From Parvibaculum sp. (GTDB taxonomy: Bacteria > Pseudomonadota > Alphaproteobacteria > Parvibaculales > Parvibaculaceae), in NCBI GenBank assembly GCA_019635965.1, contig JAHBYK010000001.1, forward strand, positions 1-64,000: a stretch of 64,000 nucleotides of DNA. Direction: 5' to 3'. Position 1 is the stretch's first letter. Each line of letters opens with the position of its first letter. This document shows positions 9,046 to 18,967 of the stretch, piece by piece. The position numbers and the translations under genes were made by a program. The notes beneath the pieces are model-generated. The model was not told the DNA's origin. It did not search any database and was given only the letters and a program-made list of their open reading frames with translations.

Positions 9046-9474
9046 ATGATGAAACGGCTCTTGTCCCTTCTGGTGCTTGTTCTCGCCGCCGCGCCCGCTC
9101 AGGCCGAACTCGCAGGCAGCGATGCCCCGCGCATTACCGAGATTTCCGAAAAGGACTGCCGCCACATCGCGCCCTATATTCCCGGCGGGGCGGACTATGT
9201 GCCGGGCGTCACGGCCGATGGCCGCGCCGTCGCCCCGGCGGATGTCGGCGGCGGCTTCGAATACCGCACCCGCGACGTTTATGAGTTCGACGCGATCATG
9301 GACCCGCTGCTGCGCCGGAATCCGGCTTTCACCTCCGCCACGCGTATGAACCTCGCCCGCATCGCCATAGACATGAAGACTGGCCGCGTCACCATGGACG
9401 GGCAGGACGTCACCGGCCTCGACCATGCGCTCGCCGAAGCCTGTGCAAGATTGCATCATCCCCAGCCGAAATGA
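9046..9474 (+). CDS. Small secreted protein of unknown function
   Basis: Not recognised as a named family. The 142-residue product has a clear Sec signal peptide (basic MMKRL, then a leucine/alanine core, with cleavage expected after AQA at residue 20). The mature part of about 122 residues has only two cysteines (38 and 133), which could form a disulfide in the periplasm. No known catalytic motif is visible. A GGATGG Shine-Dalgarno precedes the tandem ATG start. It lies 91 bases upstream of another secreted protein of unknown role and the two may be coexpressed. Confidence 0.75.
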   Translation: MMKRLLSLLVLVLAAAPAQAELAGSDAPRITEISEKDCRHIAPYIPGGADYVPGVTADGRAVAPADVGGGFEYRTRDVYEFDAIMDPLLRRNPAFTSATRMNLARIAIDMKTGRVTMDGQDVTGLDHALAEACARLHHPQPK

Positions 9475-9565
9475 CCCGCGCCTGACCGGCTTTTGTTGAC
9501 AGGCTCAGCCCCCGCCCGCAGGCTTTCCGGCAGTTGGGGCCCAGGATGGGCAAGGGGCGTTATCC

Positions 9566-11257
9566 ATGATCTCTCGGTGGCGCAGAGCCGCGTTTGTTGC
9601 TGCTTCCGTTTTCCTCGCCGCCATGTTCGGCGCGGGCACCGTTGCCCATGCGCAGGAAGGGCGCTGGCGCATCACCAAGGAGCGCTGGGAGCCCTCCGAC
9701 GAAAAGGCGTGGCAGGATTTCGTGGCCGGTCTCGGCGCTGCCGATTGCTGGACCTTCGACGAGTGCATCAAGAGCCCGGCCAATCCCTATCGCCACACCG
9801 ATCCGAAGACCCGCTTCTATGTCGACTGCGCCGACATGCCCTATGTGCTGCGCGCCTATTTCGCCTGGAAGAACGGATTGCCCTTCGCCTGGCAGTCGGC
9901 CATGCGCGCCGCCGATGGCGAAAGGGGCGACATCCGCTATTCGCCCTTCGGCAATGTCACCATCGCGCGCGATTCCGTGCCCCGCACCGCCAATGGCGTG
10001 CCCGCCATTCCGATCCTCCACACGCTCGTCAATGTCGTCTCCACCGCCATGTTCCGCCGCAACTCGATGGCGGACGATCCGGTGATGTTCTCCGACACCT
10101 ATTCGCCGCGCCTCGACCGCGAAGCGATCGTGCCGGGCACCATCACCTATGACGTGAACGGCCATGCTTCGATTGTCTGGCGCGTCGAGAGCGGCGGCCG
10201 CATCCTCATCTTCTCTTCGCATCCGGATCATTCGCTGAGCCGTTCCCACCTTGGCAAGGAGTTCCTGCGCACCGGGCCTGAGCTCGGCTCCATCTTCCAG
10301 AAGTTCCGCCCCATTGAGGTCGTCGGTGCCACGCGTGCCCCCAATGGTGCGCTGGTCGGCGGCCGCATCGTCGCCGCCTCGAATGACGAGATTCCCGATT
10401 TCTCGCTCGAGCAATATCAGGGCAGCCCGCCCGGCGACCCGATCCGCTGGGCCTCCGCCTCCTGGGTTCACAATGGCGAGAACCACGACTTTTACACCTA
10501 TCTCCGTGCGCGCATGTCGGCGGGCGAACTCGAATACCGTCCGGTCGAGGAACTGCGCGCCATGATGCAGTCGATCTGCTTCGACGTGCGCTCGCGCAAG
10601 CAGGCCGTGGAAATTTCCATTGGCCGCAACATCCAGAACATGGACCCGCCGCCGCGCCTGCCGGACAACATCTACGGCACGCATGGCGTCTGGGAGCTTT
10701 ACTCGACGCCGTCCCGCGACGCGCGCCTCAAGACCGCCTTCAAGGAAAAGTACGATCTCGTCGTCGAGTTCATCAAGATGGACATGGTGGATGCGCCGCG
10801 CCTCAACTATGACGGCGACGATCTCGCGGGCGATCTTCTCGCCGCCTATTGGGAGCAGAATGCCGCCTGCAACATCTCCTATGTGAACTCGGCCGGAACC
10901 ACGGTTCAGCTATCGCTCGATCAGATCATCGGCCGGCTCTACGACCTCTCCTTCGACCCCTATCAATGCGTCGAACGCCGCTGGGGAGCGAAAGGCGATG
11001 AACTTGCCACCTGCCGCGACGGTGCGCTGAAGACCCGCTGGTACGAGGCGCAGCGTTTCCTAAGGAACCAGATCGACCGTACCTATGACGTCGATATGGG
11101 CTACACGATCGAGGATCTGGAGCGGGGCCCCTGGGGCCTGCGCACGGGCCGCGGCGTGGAGGAGGGGCCGGAAGTCAACGTCCGGGCCTATCTGGAAGGC
11201 CTGACGAGCCGTCGCACGGCAAGCGGTGAGATTGCGAATCCGCCCGCGACCCCCTAA
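9566..11257 (+). CDS. Secreted protein with cysteine-protease/transglutaminase-like motif
   Basis: No named family recognised. The 563-residue product has a signal peptide with probable cleavage near AHA at 29. The first half holds a pattern typical of papain-fold and transglutaminase-like enzymes: Cys88 in [16 protein letters not shown] at a helix start, His200 in [11 protein letters not shown], and Asp221 in IFSSHPD. The C-terminal 300 residues contain [13 protein letters not shown] and several cysteines and show no recognised domain. A TTGACA-like -35 lies near 9499 without a clear -10. An acting peptidase or amidase is inference from the motif order only; the envelope location follows from the signal peptide. 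Confidence 0.7.
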   Translation: MISRWRRAAFVAASVFLAAMFGAGTVAHAQEGRWRITKERWEPSDEKAWQDFVAGLGAADCWTFDECIKSPANPYRHTDPKTRFYVDCADMPYVLRAYFAWKNGLPFAWQSAMRAADGERGDIRYSPFGNVTIARDSVPRTANGVPAIPILHTLVNVVSTAMFRRNSMADDPVMFSDTYSPRLDREAIVPGTITYDVNGHASIVWRVESGGRILIFSSHPDHSLSRSHLGKEFLRTGPELGSIFQKFRPIEVVGATRAPNGALVGGRIVAASNDEIPDFSLEQYQGSPPGDPIRWASASWVHNGENHDFYTYLRARMSAGELEYRPVEELRAMMQSICFDVRSRKQAVEISIGRNIQNMDPPPRLPDNIYGTHGVWELYSTPSRDARLKTAFKEKYDLVVEFIKMDMVDAPRLNYDGDDLAGDLLAAYWEQNAACNISYVNSAGTTVQLSLDQIIGRLYDLSFDPYQCVERRWGAKGDELATCRDGALKTRWYEAQRFLRNQIDRTYDVDMGYTIEDLERGPWGLRTGRGVEEGPEVNVRAYLEGLTSRRTASGEIANPPATP

Positions 11258-11352
11258 AACTGGCCCACATTTGTCATCGTTCCGGCGGGCCTTTTGAGGG
11301 CCCCGCCGCGGGCCGCCCTGCCATCGTTGCGGCGGCCACATTCAGGGTCATC

Positions 11353-12678
11353 ATGCGCCTTTCCAGATACTTCCTGCCCACGCTCAAGGAAAACCCCGCC
11401 GAGGCGCAGATCGTCTCCCATCGGCTGATGCTGCGCGCGGGCCTCGTCCGCCAGACGGCGGCGGGCATCTATGCCTGGCTGCCGCTCGGCCTCGCCGTGC
11501 TCCGCAATATCGAGAAGATCGTCCGCGAGGAACAGGCCCGCGCCGGCGCCATAGAACTCCTGATGCCGACGCTGCAATCAGCCGACCTCTGGCGCCAGTC
11601 CGGCCGCTTCGATGCTTATGGCCCCGAAATGCTCCGCATCAAGGACCGCCACGAGCGCGACATGCTCTACGGCCCCACCAACGAAGAGATGATTACCGAC
11701 ATCTTCAAGGGCGCCGTGAAGTCCTATCGCGACCTGCCGCGCAACCTCTATCACATCCAGTGGAAATTCCGCGACGAGATACGCCCCCGCTTCGGCGTCA
11801 TGCGCGGCCGCGAATTCCTGATGAAGGACGGCTATTCCTTCGACCTCGATGTCGACAGCGCGCGTAATGCCTATCGCAAGATGTTCATCGCCTATCTGCG
11901 CACTTTTGCGCGGCTGGGCCTCAAGTCGATCCCGATGGCCGCCGACACCGGCCCCATCGGCGGTGACATGAGCCACGAATTCATCATCCTCGCCGAAACC
12001 GGCGAGAGCGCCGTCTTCTGCCACCGCGATCTCGTGGACATGCCGGTCCCTGGCGACGACATCGACTATGACGGCGATCTGGAAGCAGCGATCCGCGCCC
12101 GCACCGATCTCTATGCCGCCACGGACGAAAAACACGACGAAGCGAAATTCGAGGCCGAAGTCCCCGCCGACAAGCGCCTCTCCGCACGCGGCATCGAGGT
12201 CGGCCACATCTTCTTCTTCGGCACGAAATATTCGCAATCGATGGGCTGCGTCGTGCAGGGCCCGGACGGCAAGGAAACGCCGCTCCAGATGGGTTCCTAC
12301 GGTATCGGCGTCTCGCGCCTCGTCGGCGCCATCATCGAGGCAAGCCACGACGAAAACGGCATCGTCTGGCCGGATGCCGTCGCGCCCTTCAAGGTCGGCC
12401 TCGTGAACCTGAAAAGCGGCGATGCGGAAACCGATGCCGCCTGCGCCGCGCTTTACGGCAAGCTTCAGGCGGCGGGCGTCTCCGTCCTCTATGACGACAC
12501 GGACGAGCGCGCTGGCGCCAAGTTCTCCAACATGGACCTGATCGGTCTGCCCTGGCAGCTCGTCGTCGGCCCGCGCGGCCTCAAATCCGGCACCGTCGAA
12601 CTGAAGCGCCGCGCCACCGGCAAAAAGGAAGAACTTTCCGCCGAAGCGGCGCTGGCGAAGATCTCGGGTGAAAGCTGA
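11353..12678 (+). CDS. proS: Prolyl-tRNA synthetase, short type
   Basis: Class II aminoacyl-tRNA synthetase that charges tRNA-Pro. The 441-residue protein has the conserved N-terminus ([20 protein letters not shown]), motif 2 region ([20 protein letters not shown]), motif 3 ([16 protein letters not shown]) and the anticodon-binding domain. It lacks the long editing insertion of the E. coli type (about 570 residues) and is the short form usual in alphaproteobacteria and mitochondria. Loss of the insertion implies that mischarged Ala-tRNA-Pro must be cleared by another factor. In related genomes proS follows the DUF1467 gene directly; here about 4 kb lies between them. Confidence 0.95.
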   Translation: MRLSRYFLPTLKENPAEAQIVSHRLMLRAGLVRQTAAGIYAWLPLGLAVLRNIEKIVREEQARAGAIELLMPTLQSADLWRQSGRFDAYGPEMLRIKDRHERDMLYGPTNEEMITDIFKGAVKSYRDLPRNLYHIQWKFRDEIRPRFGVMRGREFLMKDGYSFDLDVDSARNAYRKMFIAYLRTFARLGLKSIPMAADTGPIGGDMSHEFIILAETGESAVFCHRDLVDMPVPGDDIDYDGDLEAAIRARTDLYAATDEKHDEAKFEAEVPADKRLSARGIEVGHIFFFGTKYSQSMGCVVQGPDGKETPLQMGSYGIGVSRLVGAIIEASHDENGIVWPDAVAPFKVGLVNLKSGDAETDAACAALYGKLQAAGVSVLYDDTDERAGAKFSNMDLIGLPWQLVVGPRGLKSGTVELKRRATGKKEELSAEAALAKISGES

Positions 12679-12731
12679 TAAAGGTTGAAACGAGACTGTC
12701 GAATGTAACCCGCAAACCCCTCCATCCGGAC

Positions 12732-12892
12732 CACCCTCCCCTTGAGGGAGGGTCAAAATTTGCACCGCAAATTTTGGGGAGGGGTAAGCGATAAAAACGG
12801 GAGGCGTGCCATCCGCTAATAGCGGAGACCCCCTCCCCGAAATTTACTTCGCTGGCGCTCGCAAATTTCGACCCTCCCTCAAGGGGAGGGTG
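12732..12892. repeat. 161-bp MITE-like element with 22-bp terminal inverted repeats
   Basis: Positions 12732-12753 and 12871-12892 are exact reverse complements over 22 bp, beginning CACCCTCCCCTTGAGGG. Each arm can also fold on itself (CCCTC...GAGGG), and the interior has further stems (CAAAATTTG-CACCG-CAAATTTTG). No protein is encoded. The layout matches a non-autonomous miniature element or a large REP-type repeat between proS and lolC. No clear flanking target-site duplication was found. Confidence 0.75.
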
Positions 12893-12931
12893 CTGCCCTG
12901 AACTTCCGCCGGGCACAAAGCAGGATAGAAA

Positions 12932-14224
12932 ATGACAGAGGCCGCCTACCACCGCGAAAGATGCACCGGCAAGAGCCGCGCCTTTGGCGCTTTCGAGTGG
13001 CTGCTCGCCATGCGCTATCTGCGCTCGCGCCGCCGCGAAGGCATCGTCTCCGTCATTGCCATCATCTCCTTCCTCGGCATCATGCTGGGCGTTGCCACGC
13101 TCATCATCGTCATGTCGGTGATGAACGGTTTTCGCACAGAGCTTCTCTCGCGCATCCTCGGCATCAATGGCCACATGTATGTGCAGGGCATCGGCGTCAA
13201 CATCACCGATTACGACACGCTCGCCGCCGAATTGCGCAATGTGCCGGGCATCACCGCCGTCTCGCCGCTGGTCGACGGTCAGGTCATGGTGCAAAGCCCC
13301 TATAATGCCGGCGGCGCGCTGGTGCGCGGCATGCGCGAGGCTGATCTGAAGTCGATGCCGCTTCTCGCAGACAACATCAAGGAAGGCTCGCTCGACGGGC
13401 TCGATGAGTTTGGCGGCGTCGCTGTCGGTTCGCGCATGGCGCAGAATCTCGGTCTCAATCTCGGCGACAACATCACGCTCCTCTCGCCGCGCGGTGCGAT
13501 CACACCCTTCGGCACGGCGCCGAAGGTCGGCGCCTTTGAAATCCGCGCCATCTTCGAGCTTGGCATGTCTGAGTATGATGCGAGCTTCGTCTTCATGCCG
13601 CTCGATGAGGCGCGCATGTTCTTCCGCACCAATGAAGGCGTGAGCGCGCTTGAAATCCGCGTGACGAACCCCGACCGCATCAATGATTTCGTCGCCCGCG
13701 TGGCCAATGCGGCAGGCCCCTGCTGTCAGGTCACCACATGGCAGCAGCGCCACGAAAGTTTCTTCTCCGCCCTTCAGGTGGAGCGGAACGTGATGTTCCT
13801 CATCCTCACGCTCATCCTCATCGTCGCCTCGCTCAACATCATCTCCGGCCTCGTCATGCTGGTGAAGGACAAGGGCAGGGACATTGCGGTCCTGCGTACC
13901 ATGGGTGCCACGCGCGGCGCCGTCATGCGCGCCTTCTTCATCTCCGGCGCCTCGATCGGCGTCATGGGTACGATCGCCGGCTTCCTTCTCGGCCTCGTCT
14001 TCTGCCTCAACATCGAGACGCTCCGCCAATGGCTGTCGAGCCTTTCCGGCACGGAGCTTTTCTCGCCGGAAGTCTATTTCCTGAGCCGTATGCCGGCGGA
14101 GGTCGATCCGGGCGAAGTCACCGCCGTCGTGCTGATGGCGCTTTTCCTCTCCTTCGCGGCCACGCTCTATCCCGCCTGGCGCGCCGCCTCGCTCGATCCG
14201 GTGGAGGCGCTTCGCTATGAGTGA
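12932..14224 (+). CDS. lolC: Lipoprotein-releasing ABC transporter permease LolC/E
   Basis: Membrane subunit of the LolCDE-type complex that extracts lipoproteins from the inner membrane and hands them to LolA. The 430-residue protein has one N-terminal helix after the motif [17 protein letters not shown], a large periplasmic domain (about 65-280) and three C-terminal helices, with ending [11 protein letters not shown]. Only one such permease gene is present, so it likely forms a homodimer (sometimes called LolF). It overlaps lolD by 8 bases. The first 20 residues are not conserved in the family, so the start could be slightly further in. Confidence 0.93.
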   Translation: MTEAAYHRERCTGKSRAFGAFEWLLAMRYLRSRRREGIVSVIAIISFLGIMLGVATLIIVMSVMNGFRTELLSRILGINGHMYVQGIGVNITDYDTLAAELRNVPGITAVSPLVDGQVMVQSPYNAGGALVRGMREADLKSMPLLADNIKEGSLDGLDEFGGVAVGSRMAQNLGLNLGDNITLLSPRGAITPFGTAPKVGAFEIRAIFELGMSEYDASFVFMPLDEARMFFRTNEGVSALEIRVTNPDRINDFVARVANAAGPCCQVTTWQQRHESFFSALQVERNVMFLILTLILIVASLNIISGLVMLVKDKGRDIAVLRTMGATRGAVMRAFFISGASIGVMGTIAGFLLGLVFCLNIETLRQWLSSLSGTELFSPEVYFLSRMPAEVDPGEVTAVVLMALFLSFAATLYPAWRAASLDPVEALRYE

Positions 14225-14945
14225 TTATGCCTATGACGAAATGCCGGTCCTGAGCCTGCGCGGCATCACCCGCACCTACATGCAGGGCGAGGAGGAGCTG
14301 CGGATCTTCGCAGGCGCCGATCTCGATGTCTGGCGGGGCGAGATCGTCGCGCTGGTCGGTCCCTCCGGCGCAGGCAAGTCCTCGCTGCTGCATATTGCGG
14401 GTCTTCTTGAAGCGCCGAATGCCGGTCAGGTCTGGATCGGCGGCCGCGATTGCGTGGCCCTTTCGGATGCGCGCCGCACCGCTGTCCGGCGCTCCGAAGT
14501 CGGCTTCGTCTACCAGTTCCACAATCTCCTGCCCGAATTCTCGGCCGTGGAAAATGTCATCCTGCCGCAGATGATCGCGGGCGTGTCCCGCCGCGAAGCG
14601 CATGGCCATGCGATGGACCTGCTTGGCCGCATGGGCCTTGCCCAGCGGGCGGAGCACCGCCCGGCGGAGCTGTCCGGCGGCGAGCAGCAGCGCGTCGCCA
14701 TTGCCCGTGCGCTTGCCAATCACCCCGGCATCCTTCTCGCCGACGAGCCGACCGGCAATCTCGACCCCAAGACCGCCCGCATGGTCTTTGGCGAGCTCAT
14801 GAACATCTGCCGCTCGGAAGGGGTCGCCGCCATCATTGCGACCCACAATCTCGACCTCGCAAGCCACATGGACCGGGTCGTCCTGCTCCATGAAGGCATC
14901 CTCCACGAAGGCACCGATCTCGCCGCGGCATATCAGAGCCTTTAG
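14217..14945 (+). CDS. lolD: Lipoprotein-releasing ABC transporter ATPase
   Basis: ATPase that powers LolC/E. The 242-residue ABC protein has Walker A GPSGAGKS (48-55), a Q-loop ([12 protein letters not shown]), the ABC signature [16 protein letters not shown], Walker [13 protein letters not shown] and the H-loop (IIATHN). [15 protein letters not shown] is typical of the LolD/MacB subfamily. It overlaps lolC by 8 bases, showing translational coupling. Confidence 0.96.
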   Translation: MSDYAYDEMPVLSLRGITRTYMQGEEELRIFAGADLDVWRGEIVALVGPSGAGKSSLLHIAGLLEAPNAGQVWIGGRDCVALSDARRTAVRRSEVGFVYQFHNLLPEFSAVENVILPQMIAGVSRREAHGHAMDLLGRMGLAQRAEHRPAELSGGEQQRVAIARALANHPGILLADEPTGNLDPKTARMVFGELMNICRSEGVAAIIATHNLDLASHMDRVVLLHEGILHEGTDLAAAYQSL

Positions 14946-15039
14946 GGGATATTTTCCCGTTCCGTGCCCCGCATTTTTCAATCGTCCCTGCTTCGGCCCC
15001 CATTGACAGACGAGAACAAAAAGGCAACTCTCCGAACCA

Positions 15040-15054
15040 GAACATTTCACGAAC
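15040..15054. promoter_or_regulatory. LexA (SOS) box upstream of the 45-aa protein and dnaE
   Basis: The sequence GAACATTTCACGAAC is GAAC-N7-GAAC, the reverse complement of the GTTC-N7-GTTC box known for alphaproteobacterial LexA. It sits 20 bases before the ATG of a small membrane protein and downstream of a TTGACA (15003-15008). The AACTCT at -10 spacing is weak. The same pattern occurs at the lexA promoter in this window, which supports its use. Confidence 0.65.
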
Positions 15055-15073
15055 ATATCTGGAGGGCTTCGAT

Positions 15074-15211
15074 ATGCGTGCGATCTGGAACAGGGCTTCG
15101 GAGGGTGAGGCGCGGGAATGGGTGAAGGATGTGGCGGGGCTCGTCTCCATCGCCGCCTTCCTCTGGGCCACCACCGCCTGGCTCCATATTGCCGAGGTCA
15201 TGGTCGGCTGA
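15074..15211 (+). CDS. 45-aa single-pass membrane protein, probably SOS-regulated
   Basis: A 45-codon frame with a strong GGAGG Shine-Dalgarno 8 bases before the ATG. The product starts MRAIWNRASEGEAREWVKD, a charged N-terminal part, and then has one hydrophobic helix at about 20-44 (VAGLVSIAAFLWATTAWLHI). It is not recognised as a named family. The LexA box just upstream suggests induction by DNA damage. Caulobacter SidA, a 29-residue SOS-induced inner-membrane division inhibitor, is similar in size, topology and regulation, but no homology is claimed. dnaE starts 114 bases downstream and may share the transcript. Confidence 0.65.
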   Translation: MRAIWNRASEGEAREWVKDVAGLVSIAAFLWATTAWLHIAEVMVG

Positions 15212-15325
15212 GGCGGCAGGGCAAAGAGCGGAGATAGATCGGATTCCGCTCCGTGAAGCGGGTTCTCCACAGGAATCATGCGGCGCTGGCCGTGACTCCG
15301 CGCCGTCGCCGCCCGACAATGACGC

Positions 15326-18300
15326 ATGGCCGACTCGATGCCGCAGTTCATCCATCTCCGTCTCCATTCCGCCTATTCGCTGCTCGAAGGCGCGATACGG
15401 ATCAAGGAGATCCCCAAGCTCTGCAAGGCCGACGGCATGCCTGCGGTGGCGCTCACCGACACTGGCAACCTTTTCGGCGCATTGGAGTTTTCCGAGGTTT
15501 TGGCCGAAGCGGGCATCCAGCCCATTACCGGCTGCACGCTTCCCATCCGCCTCGATGAGCCCGAGGAGCCCTCGCGCGGCCCCGCCCGCCGCGACCCGCA
15601 TGGCGTTCTTGCCCTTCTGGTGAAGGACGAGCAGGGTTACGCCAACCTCATGAAGCTCTCGAGCCTCGCCTTTCTCGAGCCCGAAGCGGGCGAGGCGGCG
15701 CATGTTTCGCTCGCCCGCCTCGCACAATATGGTGAGGGCCTCATCTGCCTCACCGGCGGGCCTGACGGCGTCGTGAACCGGCTTCTCGAACAGGGCCAGA
15801 AGGACGCGGCCGAGGCCCTTCTCCTCAAGCTGAAGTCGATTTTCGGTGACCGCCTCTATGTCGAGTTGCAGCGTCACGACATGCCTGCCGAGCGCCAGAC
15901 GGAAGGCCCGCTGGTCGATTTCGCCTATGCCCATGACATTCCGCTCGTCGCCACCAACGAACCATATTTCACGACGGAAGAAGAATATGAGGCGCATGAC
16001 GCGCTGATCTGCATTGCAGGCGGCGCCTATGTCGTGCAGGCCGACCGCCGCCGCCTCACGCCCGAGCACCGCTTCAAGTCGCAGGCGGAAATGCTGGCGC
16101 TCTTTGCCGATCTGCCGGAAGCGACCGCGAACACCATCGAGATCGCGCGCCGCTGCGCCTTTCGCCCGCGCACCCGCAAGCCCATCCTGCCGAAATTCGC
16201 CGCCGGCACTTCCGAAGCCGATGAGCTTCGCCGTCAGGCCCATGAAGGCCTGACCGCGCGCCTCGCGTCGCAGGACGCTGTCGCGCCTGAGGAGGAATAC
16301 CGCAAGCGTCTCGATTTCGAGCTTGATGTCATCATCAAGATGGAATTCCCCGGCTACTTCCTCATCGTTGCCGACTTCATCAAATGGGCGAAGGCGCATG
16401 ACATTCCGGTCGGGCCGGGCCGTGGTTCGGGTGCCGGCTCCGTCGTTGCCTGGGCGCTTACCATCACCGACCTCGATCCGCTCCGCTTCGGCCTCCTCTT
16501 CGAGCGCTTCCTCAATCCTGAGCGCGTCTCGATGCCGGACTTCGATATCGACTTCTGTCAGGACCGCCGCGATGAGGTGATCCGCTATGTGCAGTCCCGC
16601 TACGGCTATGAGCAGGTCGCGCAGATCATCACCTTCGGAAAACTTCAGGCCCGCGCCGTGCTGCGCGATGTCGGCCGCGTCCTGCAAATGCCCTATGGCC
16701 AGGTTGACCGCCTCTGCAAGATGGTGCCGAACAATCCGGCCAACCCCGTTACGCTCGCCCAGGCGATCGAAGGCGAGCCGCGCCTTCAGGAGGAGCAGCG
16801 CAACGACGAGACCGTCGCCCGCCTTCTCGAAATCGGCGGCCGCCTCGAAGGGCTCTACCGTCACGCCTCGACCCATGCCGCAGGCGTCGTGATCGGCGAC
16901 CGCCCGCTCGATGAGATTGTGCCGCTCTATCGCGATCCGCGCTCCGACATGCCCGTCACCCAGTTCAACATGAAATGGGTTGAGCCGGCCGGCCTCGTGA
17001 AGTTCGACTTTCTCGGCCTCAAGACGCTCACTGTGCTTGACCGCGCGGTGAAGCTCGTTGCCCGCCGCGATATTCAGGTCGACCTGCTGCAACTGCCGCT
17101 CGAGGACAAGAAAACCTTCGACATGCTTGGCCGCGGCGAAACGGTCGGCGTGTTCCAGCTTGAAAGTTCGGGTATGCGCGATGTGCTGCGCAAGCTCGAG
17201 GCCGACCGTTTCGAGGACATCATCGCCCTTGTGGCGCTTTATCGTCCCGGCCCGATGGACAACATCCCGTCCTATATCCGCCGCAAGCATGGGCAGGAGA
17301 AGCCTGACTATCTGCACCCGATGCTCGAACCTGTCCTGAAGGAGACGCACGGCGTCATCATCTATCAGGAACAGGTGATGCAGATCGCGCAGATCCTGTC
17401 CGGCTATTCGCTCGGCGAAGCCGATCTTCTCCGCCGTGCCATGGGCAAGAAGATCAAGGCCGAGATGGAAGCGCAGAAGGAACGCTTCGTCACCGGCGCC
17501 GTTGCCAAAGGTGTCGACAAGGCGCAGGCCGCGAGCATCTTCGAGCTGGTGGACAAGTTCGCGGGCTATGGCTTCAACAAGTCCCATGCCGCGGCCTATG
17601 CGCTCGTCGCCTATCAGACGGCATGGCTCAAGGCGAACCATCCGGTCGAGTTCCTCGCAGCCTCGATGAGTCTCGATCTCGGCAATACCGACAAGCTCGG
17701 CATCTTCAAGCAGGAGGCGGAACGCCTCGGCATCAAGGTGCGTCCGCCCTGCGTCAATCGCTCCGAGGCGCTATTCGGCGTTGCCGATGGTGAAATCCTC
17801 TATGCGCTCGCCGCCATCAAGAATGTCGGCTTGCAGGCCATGGAACATATCGTCGAGGTCCGCCGGGAAGGCGGCCCCTTCCGCGACCTGTTCGATTTCG
17901 CCCGCCGCATCAATCCGCGCATGGTCAACAAGCGTGCGCTCGAAAATCTCGCCCGCGCCGGCGCCTTCGATGCGTTGAACCCCAACCGGGCGCAGGTGCT
18001 CGCCTCCGTCGACATGATGCTCGGCACGGCCAATGCCGCGATCCGTGAGCAGGAGAGCCAGCAGGGTGGTCTCTTTGGCGATGATCCGGGCGTTGCGTCC
18101 TCGGGTCCGCAGCTCCCGGCCGCCGATCCCTGGATGCCGATGCAGCGCCTGACCGAAGAATTCAACGCCGTCGGATTCTATCTCTCCGGCCATCCGCTCG
18201 ATGATTACCAGACCGACCTGAAGCGGGCGGGCGTCGTCACCTATGCCGAGCTTCTCGCGCGCGGCAATCGGGCCGAGCTTGTCGCGGGCACCGTCACCGC

Positions 18301-18745
18301 GCTCCAGCAGCGCAAGTCGAAGAAGGGCAACCCCTTCGCCTTCCTCAGCCTCTCCGATCCGACCGGCCAGTTCGAGCTGGTTGTCTTCTCCGAAGCCCTG
18401 TCGCAGTTCCGCAGCCTCATGGAGCCGGGCAATGCCATCGTGATCGGCGTCGAGATCGACCGTATGGGGGACGAGGTCAAACTTCGTGCCCAGTCCGTCC
18501 GCTCCGTCGATGAGGTCGTGAAGGATACCGGTGCGGGGCTCCGCATCTTCATCGACGATGCCGCGCCGCTCGCCACCGTGAAGTCGCGCCTGACCGAAAA
18601 GGGCAAGGGTCTCGTTTCGCTCGTCCTGATGGGCGAGGGGGGCAGGGAGGTCGAGCTGCGTTTGAAGGACCGTTACCGGGTGACGCCGCAGATCCGCGGC
18701 GCGATCAAGTCGGTCCCCGGCGTGGTCGACATCCGCGAAATATGA
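15326..18745 (+). CDS. dnaE: DNA polymerase III subunit alpha
   Basis: The replicative polymerase catalytic subunit. The 1139-residue protein has an N-terminal PHP domain (FIHLRLHSAYSLLEGA), the polymerase core with catalytic aspartates 405, 407 and 409 in MPDFDIDFCQDRR (E. coli Asp401/403), a helix-hairpin-helix region (SHAAAYALVAYQTAWLKANH) and a C-terminal OB fold. Length and features match DnaE1 rather than the mutasome DnaE2. A second ATG four codons on is also possible. An SOS box lies about 270 bases upstream, in front of the small membrane protein, so some damage-linked transcription of dnaE is conceivable. Confidence 0.96.
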   Translation: MADSMPQFIHLRLHSAYSLLEGAIRIKEIPKLCKADGMPAVALTDTGNLFGALEFSEVLAEAGIQPITGCTLPIRLDEPEEPSRGPARRDPHGVLALLVKDEQGYANLMKLSSLAFLEPEAGEAAHVSLARLAQYGEGLICLTGGPDGVVNRLLEQGQKDAAEALLLKLKSIFGDRLYVELQRHDMPAERQTEGPLVDFAYAHDIPLVATNEPYFTTEEEYEAHDALICIAGGAYVVQADRRRLTPEHRFKSQAEMLALFADLPEATANTIEIARRCAFRPRTRKPILPKFAAGTSEADELRRQAHEGLTARLASQDAVAPEEEYRKRLDFELDVIIKMEFPGYFLIVADFIKWAKAHDIPVGPGRGSGAGSVVAWALTITDLDPLRFGLLFERFLNPERVSMPDFDIDFCQDRRDEVIRYVQSRYGYEQVAQIITFGKLQARAVLRDVGRVLQMPYGQVDRLCKMVPNNPANPVTLAQAIEGEPRLQEEQRNDETVARLLEIGGRLEGLYRHASTHAAGVVIGDRPLDEIVPLYRDPRSDMPVTQFNMKWVEPAGLVKFDFLGLKTLTVLDRAVKLVARRDIQVDLLQLPLEDKKTFDMLGRGETVGVFQLESSGMRDVLRKLEADRFEDIIALVALYRPGPMDNIPSYIRRKHGQEKPDYLHPMLEPVLKETHGVIIYQEQVMQIAQILSGYSLGEADLLRRAMGKKIKAEMEAQKERFVTGAVAKGVDKAQAASIFELVDKFAGYGFNKSHAAAYALVAYQTAWLKANHPVEFLAASMSLDLGNTDKLGIFKQEAERLGIKVRPPCVNRSEALFGVADGEILYALAAIKNVGLQAMEHIVEVRREGGPFRDLFDFARRINPRMVNKRALENLARAGAFDALNPNRAQVLASVDMMLGTANAAIREQESQQGGLFGDDPGVASSGPQLPAADPWMPMQRLTEEFNAVGFYLSGHPLDDYQTDLKRAGVVTYAELLARGNRAELVAGTVTALQQRKSKKGNPFAFLSLSDPTGQFELVVFSEALSQFRSLMEPGNAIVIGVEIDRMGDEVKLRAQSVRSVDEVVKDTGAGLRIFIDDAAPLATVKSRLTEKGKGLVSLVLMGEGGREVELRLKDRYRVTPQIRGAIKSVPGVVDIREI

Positions 18746-18806
18746 CAGAACGATGACATTATCGTGACGGCAGGCCCGCCATCCGGCGTCTAACTTGCCG
18801 TCCCGC

Positions 18807-18834
18807 TTGCCTTTTTGCCGTTTTCCCCTATAAA
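18807..18834 (+). promoter_or_regulatory. Candidate promoter of rpsB-tsf
   Basis: TTGCCT (18807-18812), a 16-base spacer and TATAAA (18829-18834) form a good sigma-70-type promoter. Transcription would start near 18841, leaving a 5' leader of about 125 bases before rpsB. That leader holds CTTCCTTTTTGTGAAG and a CGGTGCGGCG tract and could be the site where ribosomal protein S2 regulates its own mRNA, as in other bacteria; no specific motif was identified. Confidence 0.5.
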
Positions 18835-18967
18835 GGCGCCATTCCACACGCGGGGTTCGGCTCTCCCACTTCCTTTTTGTGAAGGAAAACATAGGGTTAG
18901 TCGGTCCGGTGCGGCGTTTGCCGTTCACTCCCCGCGGAGGTTCAACCGGAAAAGGAGATAGGGTGTC

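Noticed and set aside
15047-17641. 864-codon minus-strand frame antisense to dnaE
   Set aside because: dnaE is unambiguous by its catalytic motifs. No Shine-Dalgarno or family match for the antisense frame.
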